Positions 45,600 through 55,737 of a stretch of 64,000 nucleotides of DNA are shown piece after piece. Source of the stretch: Cyanophora paradoxa (taxonomy: Eukaryota > Glaucocystophyceae > Cyanophorales > Cyanophoraceae); contig QPMI01000652.1 of the NCBI GenBank assembly GCA_004431415.1, forward strand, positions 19,959 through 83,958, read 5' to 3'. A program made the position numbers and the translations under genes. How positions within the stretch are numbered: position 1 is the stretch's first letter; every line of letters starts with the position of its first letter. Under the pieces are notes generated by a model, which ran no database searches, had not been told where the DNA came from, and saw only the letters and a list, made by a program, of their open reading frames with translations.

Positions 45600-47350
45600 G
45601 TACGTAGATACCCGACGCGTACGTCGACGTCGACCTGCGTTGCGCGCGCGCGCGTGATCAGGAGCTCGTACGCGTGCCGCGGTGATCACTGTCGTGCGCA
45701 GCGCCGGTGCCGGCGTCAGAGCGATATCGATACACTGTGTGACACATGTACAGGCTGTTCGTCCTGCATACTAAGATTATTTAAGGCCGACATGCATGCC
45801 AGCGCCCTACTAGGCTAGCCGGCGCCTATAGCTAGCTATAGTAGCTATACAATGATATATATATATATTATGTATTTCTAGTGGATCTATCATGGTATAG
45901 CGCCGCGGCGAGAGCTACATATATATACACTTGCAAGCGATAACTAGCTTAGTATATACGTATATACGTAGCAATCGATCGCGAGTCGGCCAAGTCCGAC
46001 AGGTGTGGACCATGTGGTCTGACAGTACTAGCTATAGCGGCGATGGTCACATCTCTGCGTACGCGTCCCTATATATGTACTTGTCCATATTGACGCCGGC
46101 GCCCCCGGGCTGGCCATGGGCGGCCCGGGCCTAGGCCTCAGGGCCTGCGATTGCGTGGCGGCGTCCGGCCGGATATATATATATATATGTATCGTCTGAT
46201 GGCATCCAATCTATATATAGTACACTCACGCGGATCGCAATCGGCCGGGGCGGCCCGCGCAGGCGCGCGCGCAGCCGGAGGCTTATGAAAATGCATATGT
46301 CGGCTCGAGCCTGACTAGTACTCGAGCTCGGTGGTCATGTATGATCATGATATATGGGTCGGCCGCAGACCGTCGGACCTAATTATATAAGCTGGCCCAG
46401 TGGGCCGGACGGCCAGGAGCGAGACACAGATCTAGAGGTGAGAGGCAGCCGCTCACGTTCAACGATTGCACTCAATGTCGAGATGCTCTTCGAAGCCCTA
46501 CTCCGCGGGCGGCTGCAGCCGCTGAGGCCGAATGGCCGGCACGGTCTGACGAGGCGCGCGCGGCCGGCCCAACTTCGCCGCCCAAGGTATATGCAACTGC
46601 CGAGAGCCCGCGGCCGGATCGGAGTCACGGGAAGCTCAACTTAGTAAGCCCGTCGACCTCGTCGGACCGTCGGACTGGAGAAAGATCGTTCAAAGGTGGC
46701 TTAAGCTTGATAGCTGCAGGCTGCAGCCTGCAGCCTAGGCCAAGGCCTGCATCATGGCTGCATGACTAGCAATGTCTAGCCTAGTAGCATGCAGTTGTCT
46801 CAGAGCCTCGAGGCTCGAGCTCGGACTCGGATCCGGAGAGTCTAGATCTGAGCGCGCGGCTACGTAGTACGTACGGTACTGTAGTATACCGTGGTAGCGT
46901 CGTTACGGTACTACGGTACGTATACGCGTACGCGTATACGTACGTACTACGTTACCTAGTACTGAAGTAGTCTACGTATACGTAATTAATTAATTATGCA
47001 AGGTTGAAGTTGCATGTATGCATGCTTGGCATTGCATTATATAATTATATAATTATATATATGGCAATGACGGCATGCCGCGGCCGCAGTACCAGTACTA
47101 CTGTAGGTCCTGTGTAGTGCGCATGCGCGCATGATCATGATCATGAGTCGCGGGACTCGCGGCATGATCGACCCGGATAATGGCCATGGGCCGGATTCGA
47201 CCGTCGGATCCCCGCCGATTCCCGGGTCCCCGGTCCCCGGACTCGGAAGTCGGGACGTCGACGTCGACGGACTAGTACCGTAATATTTTAATGCACTTAA
47301 TTAATGCACTTAATTAATGCGCCAGATAATTAATAATACTGTCAATCCAC
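45600..47350. other. Gene-poor, palindrome-dense DNA
   Basis: No ORF has support. The region alternates short palindromes (CTATAGCTAGCTATAG near 45826, TATATATA runs, CGTATACG, TGATCATGATCATGA near 47130) with a few GC-rich bits. Near 47290-47325 a short tandem repeat of ATGCACTTAATTA units occurs. Confidence 0.7.
46916..46943. repeat. Perfect 28-bp palindrome
   Basis: The half-site GTACGTATACGCGT is followed immediately by its reverse complement. Nearby sequence continues with alternating TACG and GTAC words, so local slippage may have built it. Confidence 0.9.
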
Positions 47351-47351
47351 A

Positions 47352-47565
47352 AAGTTAGGCGTATACACAATGATAGGCGCGGATAGACGAGGGTGGGTAG
47401 CACTGGGTACTCGTCTAACTAAAACCTCGTCTATATGTCCCTAGCTTTTGCGTAATTTCTTAGGTAAATTCAAGCTAATTCCCGTCCGACGGTCATTCTT
47501 CTATCTTTGTGAACGTCTATATCACAACGGGTGGGCAAACGTCTATGAAAAGCGACGCCTAACTT
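47352..47565. mobile_element. Possible MITE of 214 bp with 11-bp terminal inverted repeats
   Basis: AAGTTAGGCGT at 47352-47362 and its reverse complement ACGCCTAACTT at 47555-47565 bound a segment with lower GC than its surroundings and internal repeats of CGTCTA and TAGACGAG in both orientations. No coding capacity. I see no clear target-site duplication, so the call is tentative. Confidence 0.4.
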
Positions 47566-47624
47566 AATGACATGACCGTCGGACAGTACCGGTGCCGAAT
47601 CACTGTCGATAGAGTTTTCAAGTT

Positions 47625-48275
47625 TCTCGCTGCGCTAGGGGTGCGGCTTGACCGCCAGAAAGTCGGCTCAAGTCAAGCCAAGCCCGGGGCGCTCGCTGCC
47701 AAGCCAAGCCAAGCCGGCCGACCGGCCCGGACAAGCGCTTGGCCACTTGGCCGGGTCAAGCGCTTGGCCCGGCTTGAGGCAAGCCGAAGGGGGGGTACAC
47801 TTCCGCAAGCCCTCAGCGCCGCAGCGAAATGCTAGAGCTAGCGCTTATTGTGCTTTGAATTCTAAAGAAACACATCTAAACACTGATCATGATCATGAGC
47901 TGCTAATATATCGACTCGGCAAGCTCAGAGCTCGCGACGGCGCAGGCCGTGCACGTGCGCGCGCGCGCGCGCCGCGCCTCGATATCGATCATACCTGCAC
48001 GCTCTTCAGACCTCTAGATCGACATTCGGTCCAACGGTCGCGATGCCATCGCTAGCGCTCGCAGGCGCGCGCGCGCGCGCCGCGCCGGCTTCGAATTCGC
48101 TGCAGCTGCGTCGAAGTACCCCCCGCGCGCCGATACCCCCCTCCCTGGCCCCCCTCGGGCCAGGGCTTGAGCCGGCTTGAGCCGGCCAAAAGCCAGTCAA
48201 GCGCTTGACCGCCCAGCCCGGCTTGAGCTTTGGCTCAAGCGCTTGACGGCAAGCCGCAGGCCTACGCTGCGCTCG
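47625..48275. repeat. About 650-bp element with imperfect terminal inverted repeats rich in CAAGC/GCTTG
   Basis: The left arm (about 47625-47800) has many CAAGC words and GGGGGGGTACACTTCC. The right arm (about 48110-48275) has GAAGTACCCCCC and many GCTTGAG words in mirror arrangement, ending with GCGGCTTG-type sequence facing its counterpart. Between them lies AT-richer DNA with CG alternations. It directly precedes the zinc-motif gene. Confidence 0.5.
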
Positions 48276-48326
48276 CGCTGCCAGGCTGGGTACCGGACCT
48301 ACTACCGGTACGCCGTTGTGGAGTCA

Positions 48327-50140
48327 ATGTGGACTCTGGTCGATGGGACTCTGCCAGAGTCTGGGAGCCCGGCCGGGATGGAGCCGGACGGCTGGAGAGC
48401 CTGGGGGCTCGATATCGGCAGCCCGGTGATCCTGCTGGGGCTCGAGGACGCCGGCGAGGCCACCGCCGACGCCGTCCGCGCGGCGCACGCCCGCGCGGTC
48501 TCCGCCGTGGGCCCCGCGCTCCTGCCGGTGCGGCCCGCACGCCGGCCCGTCGCCGAGTCGCCCCCCAAGCCGACCAAGCCGCAGGAGGGCGTGGCGGAGC
48601 TCTCCGGCGAGCAGCGCGCGGCCTGCGCCGCCGTCCTCTGCCGGCACATCGACCTGGGTGCGCCCCCGCCCGCTCCCGGCCCCGGTCGACCGCCCCCAGC
48701 CGACGCCCGCGCGCCGCGCGCAGCCGCGCGCCTGCTGCGCGAGCCGGCGGTGCGCCGCAAGCTCGCGGGACGGCCGCGCGGGAGCCGGCTGGTGGCGGGC
48801 CTCGCGGCGCTCGCGCTCGCCGTCCCGGGCGCCCCGTGCCCGGCCTGCGGCGGGGACGGGGGAGACGGGGCGCCGGCGCACGTCTTTGACGAGGCGGCCC
48901 CCGCCCAGCGGTGCCCCCGGACCGGCCGGCTCGTGCGCACCGCCGAGCCGATCGAGCCTGCCGCCGTGCGCCGCCTCTTCGGGCCCCCGACGCCCCGGCC
49001 TCGCCGCCGCCGCGCTCCCCAGACGGGCCCGCGGCCGGGCCGCCGGCCCCGCGGCCCGTCCGGCGGGACGCCTTTCGGGACCGGGGAGGCTGCTCAAGCT
49101 CCTCGCCTCGCTGGGCGCCGGGGAGCAGGCGGCCGAGCTTCGGGACCTCCTCCCCCTCCGCGCCCTCGCCGCGCGCCTCTGCGCCGAGCGCGGCCTCGAC
49201 GTCTCCCACTGGTGCGCCCGGCCGCCGCCGCTCCCCGCCTCGTTCGCCCGCCCGGCCCCGACCGACCCCGACGCCCGCGCGCGGCAGCGATCCTCTGCCG
49301 GAGCGATTCCTTGCGGCTGCCGAGTGAGCTCGCGGCCTCGCATCCCCTCACGACCCGCTGGGCCGCCCCGAGACGTCCCCCTGCCGCCGCAGGGCCGCGA
49401 GGCGGATCGAGGCGGGCGGCGTCGTCGATCCCAGCACGCGTGCGCAGCGGGGCCCTGGGGCGCTCCCCCACCACCGCCGCCGCCGGCCCGCCGCCGCCCG
49501 ACCGACCCCGCCGGCGCGCGCAGGGCGCAGACGTACGCCTCCAGGAGCTTCTTCCGGCGCGGGACGGAGGACATCCGGCAGTTTGCGCTGCGGCACCTGC
49601 CGGCCGAGGCGCCGGCGGACGAGGTCCTCGAGATGGACCGCGACGCCGTCGTCGCCCTCGTCGTCCTCGCCGCCCGCCGCCTCGGCTGGCCCGCCCCGGA
49701 CCCGTGCGCCCGTCCCCCGCTCTCGCCCTTGCCCCCCCTCCGAGCCCCCGACGCCCCCGCCCCCGAGCAGCGGCAGGCAGCCCGGGGCGCAGCGGTGGCT
49801 CGAGATGTCCGACGCGCACCTCGTCGCCCTCCGGTGCGGCAGGCCGCGCGCCCACGGCGCGGCCGCGCGCCGACGGAAAGGCCGGGGCGGGGCGCGCAGA
49901 AGCGGCGACGAGCTGGCGGCTGCGAGGGCGCCCCGCGACGCGACGTGCGCGCCCCTCTTTCCCCCGTTTCCCTCGCGTGCGCGCGCGCGCGCGCGCGCGC
50001 GCTCCCGACCCGAGGGCCCAACCGGCAGGACGGGGGGCGGCGGCGGCAACGACGGCGGAGCGGGGCGGAGCAAGCGGCGGCGGCGGGGCGAGCCCGGCGT
50101 CTCCCACGCGAGCGCAATCGAGGACGAGGAGGCCGACTGA
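48327..50140 (+). CDS. Intron-containing gene for a zinc-motif protein, unknown function
   Basis: Starts at 48327 or 48378 (MEPDGWRAWGLDIGSPVILL) are both in frame. The first exon continues to AELSGEQRAACAAVLCRHID and probably stops near 48657 at a GTGCGC donor, with an acceptor GCGCAG near 48723. The next exon holds CPACGGDGGDGAPAHVFDE and QRCPRTGRLVR, a possible zinc-binding set. The frame then changes to GRLLKLLASLGAGEQAAELR, then to RRGTEDIRQFALRHLPAEAP and MDRDAVVALVVLAARRLGWP. A further intron near 49706-49793 leads to RWLEMSDAHLVALRCGRP and an acidic end, SAIEDEEAD. An alternating CG run near 49980-50000 codes an Arg-Ala repeat. Some frame changes may be indels rather than introns. No family recognised. 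Confidence 0.5.
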
Positions 50141-50374
50141 GGCCGCCCGACGGGGTCGGACGGGCTCGCCCTCTATCGGGGGCCCGCCCATGCCAAAGCC
50201 CGTGCACGTGCTTGGACAGGTAGAAAGGTAGCTAGGAAGCTAGGCAGATGTACAGTTGGCGTTCAGGGCGCGGGTTTGAGTTGATCGCGATCGGAATCAC
50301 AACCGAGCCGGGCGTGGAACCATAGCGGAAAAGGGGGGGAGCTCGAGGGAGATGGTGCGGGCCGGCCCCTGCTG

Positions 50375-50840
50375 ACAGATAGCCCGCCTGGTCGATTCCG
50401 GCTACGGCGCCTGTACCCCCCGACGGGCCCACGAGCTCTCTGGTGGGACGAGGCGGGCGGCGGGGGGCGGGGAGAGCGGGGGTACGGACGAACCGAGCCC
50501 CGCCGCTTATCGCCCGCCTGGTCGATTCCGGCTACGGCGCCTGTACCCCTGGGCGGACGCGCGAGCTCTCGGTGAGACGCGGCGAGCGGCCAGAGGGTTC
50601 GGGGGAAGCGGGGGGGTACGGACAAACCGAGCCCCGCCGCTTATGGCCCGCCTGGTCGATTCCGGCTACGGCGCCTGTACCCCTGGGCGGGCCCGCGAGC
50701 ACGTCGGTGAGGCGAGGCGAGCGGCCAGAGGGTGCGGGGGAGCGGGGGTACGGACGGACCAGGCCCGCCGCTTATGGCCCGCCTGGTCGATTCCGGCTAC
50801 GGCGCCTGTACCCCTGGGCGGGTGCGCGAGCTCTTTGAGA
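50375..50840 (+). repeat. Array 3, forward half: 4 type I units
   Basis: Four + orientation cores at about 132-bp spacing, with GGGGTAC/GTACCCC arms, begin about 240 bases after the stop of the zinc-motif gene. The helicase gene at the left edge has the same position relative to array 1. Confidence 0.95.
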
Positions 50841-50914
50841 GACGGGGGCGAGCGGTCGGAGGGTGCGGAAGCGCGCGAAGGGGTGGGTCGAGAGGAAAGG
50901 CAAACGACAGCGTT

Positions 50915-52045
50915 AGCAGGGGTACACGCACCGTAGCCGGAATCGACCAGGCCGCCCCTACTGCGAGCCAGCTGCTGCGATCCGTACGGGCCGCCGAGTG
51001 AGCGAGGGCGGGGGCGGGGGGGGCGCGTTGGAGGGTACACGCACCGTAGCCGGAATCGACCAGGCCGCCCCTACTGCGAGCCAGCTGCGGCGGGCCGTGC
51101 GGGCCGCCGAGTGAGCGAGGGCGGGGGCGCTCGAAGGGGGCGAGAGGCCTAAGGGTACACACACCGTAGCCGGAATCGACCAGGCCGCCCCTACTGCGAG
51201 CCTGCTGCCGCGGGCCGTACGGGTCGTCGAGCGAGCGAGGGCGGAGGCGCACAAGGGGGGCGAGGGGCCTAAGGGGTACACACACCGTAGCCGGAATCGA
51301 CCAGGCCGCCCCTGCTGCGAGCCAGCTGCGGCGGGCCGTGCGGGCCGCCGAGTGAGCGAGGGCGGGGGGCGCTCGAAGGGGGCGAGAGGCCTAAGGGGTA
51401 CACACACCGTAGCCGGAATCGACCAGGCCGCCCCTACTGCGAGCCTGCTGCCGCGGGCCGTACGGGTCGTCGAGTGAGCAAGGGCGGAGGCGCACAAGGG
51501 GGGGCGAGGGGGCCTAAGGGGTACACACACCGTAGCCGGAATCGACCAGGCCGCCCCTACTGCGAGCCAGCTGCGGCGGGCCGTACGGGCCGCCGAGTGA
51601 GCGAGGGCGGGGGGCGCTCGAAGGGGGCGAGAGGCCTAAGGGGTACACACACCGTAGCCGGAATCGACCAGGCCGCCCCTACTGCGAGCCTGCTGCCGCG
51701 GGCCGTACGGGCCGCCGAGTGAGCGAGGGCGGGGGCGCTCGAGGGGGGGCGAGGGGGCCTAAGGGTACACACACCGTAGGCGGAATCGACCAGGCCGCCC
51801 CTACTGCGAGCCAGCTGCGGCGGGCCGTACGGGCCGCCGAGTGAGCGAGGGCGGGGGCGCTCGAAGGGGGCGAGAGGCCTAAGGGTACACACACCGTAGG
51901 CGGAATCGACCAGGCCGCCTCTACTGCGAGCCAGCTGCCGCGGGCCGTGCGGGCCGCCGAATAAGCGAGGGGCGGGGCGCTCAAAGGGCCGAGAGGCCTA
52001 AGGGGTACACACACCGTAGCCGGAATCGACCAGGCCGGGCCCCTA
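50915..52045 (-). repeat. Array 3, reverse half: about 10 type II units of roughly 121 bp
   Basis: About ten minus-orientation cores with GTGTGTACCCT or GTGTGTACCCC ends and spacers containing GGGCCGCCGAGTGAGCGAGG. Some copies have CCGCCTACGG in place of CCGGCTACGG. The array again follows the forward-then-reverse plan. Confidence 0.95.
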
Positions 52046-53640
52046 CTGCGGGCCAGCTGCCGCGGCCGTGCGGGCCGCCGAAGGAGCAACGAGGGCGGGG
52101 GGCGCGCGAGGGGCCGCGCGGAGCGGGGCAGCGGGCCGAGGAAAAGGGGGCGGGGCTCGCTGCAGCCCGAAGAAGCGGACCGAGCGCGGTGCCGGCCGAC
52201 TCGGTGATCGTCTTGCTCGCCGGACCCGGTGCGCCCGCACTCCTCCCCGCGTAGCGCTTCGCGAGGGTGTGGCGGAGAAGCGCGCGGGTCCGCACGCTGC
52301 GCGCCGGCGCCGCACGCGGCGGCCGCGGGACCGATCGATATCGACGGCCGGAGGCGCGCAGGCGGAAAAGCGCGGAAAGTGCGCCTTGGGCTCCGGCTGC
52401 GTCTGCGCTACCGCCCGAGCGCGGCGCCGTGCGCGCCGAGCTCGGGTGCCCAGCATGTGCGAATAGGGCACGCATACGTGAGCTTGTGGGCCGGAGAGGC
52501 ATCGGAGGGGCGCTGCGGATCGATCGCTAGCCATGGCCATGGGATCTTCGACTCAGTGACTGCGCCCGACCCGAGCACGAGCCGGGCGGGCGCCGACGCG
52601 ATTTTCGAGCTCAACAGGAGCCAAGGACTGCGCCAGAGGGCACTCGCGCGACGCGGCGTGCTGTTGAAATTCGATGGTGCGATGTCGCACGATCGAAACG
52701 TTGCAAACTGGCCCCCCCCCCCCCCGAAAGAGCTGCGCTTTGGGCCAGCGTGCGTGCACGCGCTCGCCGAGCTGCGGCGGCAGCTGGCGGCACGCGGTGC
52801 GCGTGCTCGAGCCTCCAGGCTCCAGCCGCACGGCTGCGGCGAGTCTCTGGGTACACGCATTTCCACCGCCGGGCGGAAAAGCACGCTAGAGCCACAGCGA
52901 TCCCACGCACAGAGAGCAGCGGACCCCGAGCCGCGCTCGTGCGGGCGCTCGGACGCGCCCGAGCCGCGAGCCTCCCTTCTGCTCTCCCGAGAGATCTAGA
53001 GCCACGCCTCCGGCGGTTCCAGCTACCCGTGCGGTTCATGCGCCTCCCGTCGGTCGTAGCCTGCTCGGCGGCCGCGGCCCGCAGGCAACTTTCGATCCGC
53101 CGCGGCTGACGTGCGCATGCCTCTGTACATGTCCCTCGCCCCGGCCCGCAGGGCGCCGACGCCGGATTAAGTTTTTGCGCGCCCGCGAGCTCTTCCTGCG
53201 TTCAGTTCGAATCCAAAGCGGCTCATGCCTACGCGCGCCCGCGCGCCCCGGCCGGGCCCGCCCCGCCGGAGCCGGCCGGCGCTCAACCGGCCCAGGCCTC
53301 GGCGCCGGGCCGCGGCGCCCCGTCGCCCAGAGCGGATCGCCTGGTGCGCTTCGGGCCGCCTGCTCGGGGGCGGGACGCGCGGCAGCGGCCTGGCGAGGCC
53401 GGGCGCGGGGACGTCGGTCGGCACGGGGAGCCGGCCGATGCCCTGCGGCGGCGGCGGCGCAAGCGGCGGCGGGGCGTCCATCGCGAGGTTGAGCGCGGCC
53501 CGGCCGGGCGCCGCGCCCGTGGCGGGCGAGAGAGGGCCCCGCTTCGAGCGTCCCCTCTGGATCCGCTTCCCCGCCAACGCCAAGCCCTCCGCAGCCGGCC
53601 CGCCGGGCGAGCCAAGAGCGCCCGGGGCCTCGTGTGGGGG
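52046..53640. other. GC-rich DNA between arrays 3 and 4, no convincing gene
   Basis: All frames give low-complexity Arg/Ala/Pro sequence. It contains the second copy of the palindrome (52670-52697), a run of about 14 C near 52713, and words that also occur after array 1, in inverted orientation. Possibly an inverted duplicate of the array 1 flank. Confidence 0.55.
52670..52697. repeat. Second copy of the 28-bp inverted repeat, one arm mismatch
   Basis: TTCGATGGTGCGA and TCGCACGATCGAA flank TG. With its flanks (about 52650-52712) it matches 9375-9430 on the opposite strand. Confidence 0.9.
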
Positions 53641-55455
53641 TGCGCCCGAGCACGGCGGGCCTGGTCCGTCCGTACCCCCCGCTCTCCCCGCCCCCCGCCG
53701 CTCGCCGCGTCTCACCGAGGGCTCGCGGGCCCGCCCAGGGGTACAGGCGCCGTAGCCGGAATCGACCAGGTGGGCCATAGGCGGCGGGGGGCTGGTCCGT
53801 CCGTACCCCTCGCTTCCCCCGCACCCTCTGGCCGCTCGCCGCGTCTCACCGAGAGCTCGCGCGTCCGCCCAGGGGTACAGGCGCCGTAGCCGGAATCGAC
53901 CAGGTGGGCCATAGGCGGCGGGGGCCTGGTCCGTCCGTACCCCCCGCTTCCCCCGCACCCTCTGGCCGCTCGCCGCGTCTCACCGAGAGCTCGCGCGTCC
54001 GCCCAGGGGTACAGGCGCCGTAGCCGGAATCGACCAGGCGGGCCATAATCGGCGGACCCGGTCCGTCCGTGCCCTCTGCTCGCCCCGCCCCCCGCCGCTC
54101 GCCTCGTCCCACCGACGTGCTCGCGGGCCCACCCAGGGGTACAGGCGCCGTAGCCGGAATCGACCAGGCGGGCGATAAGCGGCGGGCCCGGTCCGTCCGT
54201 ACCCCCGCTCCCCTGCACCCTCTGGCCGCTCGCCTCGTCTCACGAGGGCTCGTGGGCCCGTCCAGGGGTACAGGCGCCGTAGCCGGAATCGACCAGGCGG
54301 GCCATAACCGGCGGGGCCCGGTCCGTCCGTACCCCGCTCGCCCCACCCCCCGCCGCTCGCCTCGTCTCACCGGCGTGCTTGCGGGCCCGCCCAGGGGTAC
54401 AGGCGCCGTAGCCGGAATCGACCAGGCGGGCCATAACCGGCGGGGCCCGGTCCGTCCGTACCCTGCACCCTCTGGCCGCTCGCCTCGTCTCACCGAGAGC
54501 TCGCGAGCCCGCCCAGGGGTACAGGCGCCGTAGCCGGAATCGACCAGGCGGGCCATAAGCGGCGGGCCTGGTCCGTCCGTACCCCCCGCTCTCCCCGCCC
54601 CCCGCCGCTCGCCGCGTCTCACCGAGGGCTCGCGGGCCCGCCCAGGGGTACAGGCGCCGTAGCCGGAATCGACCAGGCGGGCGATAAGCGACGGGCCTGG
54701 TCCGTCCGTACCCCCCGCTTCCCCGCACCCTCTTGCCGCTCGCCGCGTCTCACCAAGAGCCTCGCACCCGCCCAGGGGTACAGGCGCCGTAGCCGGAATC
54801 GACCAGGCGGGCGATAAGCGGCGGGGCCCGGTCCGTCCGTACCCCCGCTTCCCCTGCACCCTCTGGCCGCTCGCCTCGTCTCATCGAGAGCCCGCGGTCC
54901 GCCCAGGGGTACAGGCGCCGTAGCCGGAATCGACCAGGCGGGCGTTAAGCGGCGGGCCCGGTCCGTCCGTACCCCGCTCCCTGCACCCTCTGGCCGCTCG
55001 CCTCGTCTCACCGAGGGCTCGTGGGCCCGTCCAGGGGTACAGGCGCCGTAGCCGGAATCGACCAGGCGGGCCATAACCGGCGGGGCCCGGTCCGTCCGTA
55101 CCCCCGCTCGCCCCCACCCCCCGCCGCTCGCCTCGTCTCACCGGCGTGCTTGCGGGCCTGCCCAGGGGTACAGGCGCCGTAGCCGGAATCGACCAGGCGG
55201 GCCATAACTGGCGGGGCCCGGTCCGTCCGTACCCTGCACCCTCTGGCCGCTCGCCTCGTCTCACCGAGAGCTCGCGAGCCCGCCCAGGGGTACAGGCGCC
55301 GTAGCCGGAATCGACCAGGCGGGCCATAAGCGGCGGGCCCGGTCCGTCCGTACCCCCGCTTCTCCCCGTCCCCCGCCGCTCGCCTCGTCTCACCGAGAGC
55401 TCGCGGCCCGCCCAGGGGTACAGGCGCCGTAGCCGGAATCGACCGGGCGGGTCAA
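53640..55455 (-). repeat. Array 4: about 14 type I units, minus orientation only
   Basis: Fourteen cores in minus orientation at about 125-137 bp spacing. The units match the forward type I units of arrays 1 and 3 read on the other strand, including GGGGTAC and GTACCCC arms. The array stops about 280 bases before the start of the 55.7 kb gene. Confidence 0.95.
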
Positions 55456-55646
55456 AACCGGACGACTCTCGGCGGGCGCCGTTTCGCGGCGCCCACCGCG
55501 GGGCCCGCGCGCCGGCGTTGGGCCCGCGGGGCCATCGCCCACCGCCGGCCGCCGCCCCGCCCGGCACGCGTCCTTCCCACCGTACCTCTCCCTCTCCCCC
55601 GCACCCCGTCTGCCCGCTTTTGCCCATCCGGCGGGCCCCGATGGGG

Positions 55647-55656
55647 CATATATAGG
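55647..55656 (+). promoter_or_regulatory. TATA box CATATATAGG
   Basis: CATATATAGG lies about 85 bases before the ATG at 55738. The same word with GGGG following occurs before the 60.7 kb gene. No GGGAATCCC palindrome precedes either. Confidence 0.6.
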
Positions 55657-55737
55657 AGTCGCCGGCCCCCCGATCCTCCCGACGAGACCCGCAGGCCCTT
55701 CTGCCGGGGTCCTCCTCCTTCCCCCCTGCCTCCGGCG

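Noticed and set aside
46354-46644. 96-residue ORF in the 46 kb region
   Set aside because: Isolated in palindrome-dense DNA, low-quality composition, no promoter or neighbour support.
5096-55455. CRISPR array
   Set aside because: Units are 120-160 bp, spacers are repeated rather than unique, and the context is eukaryotic.
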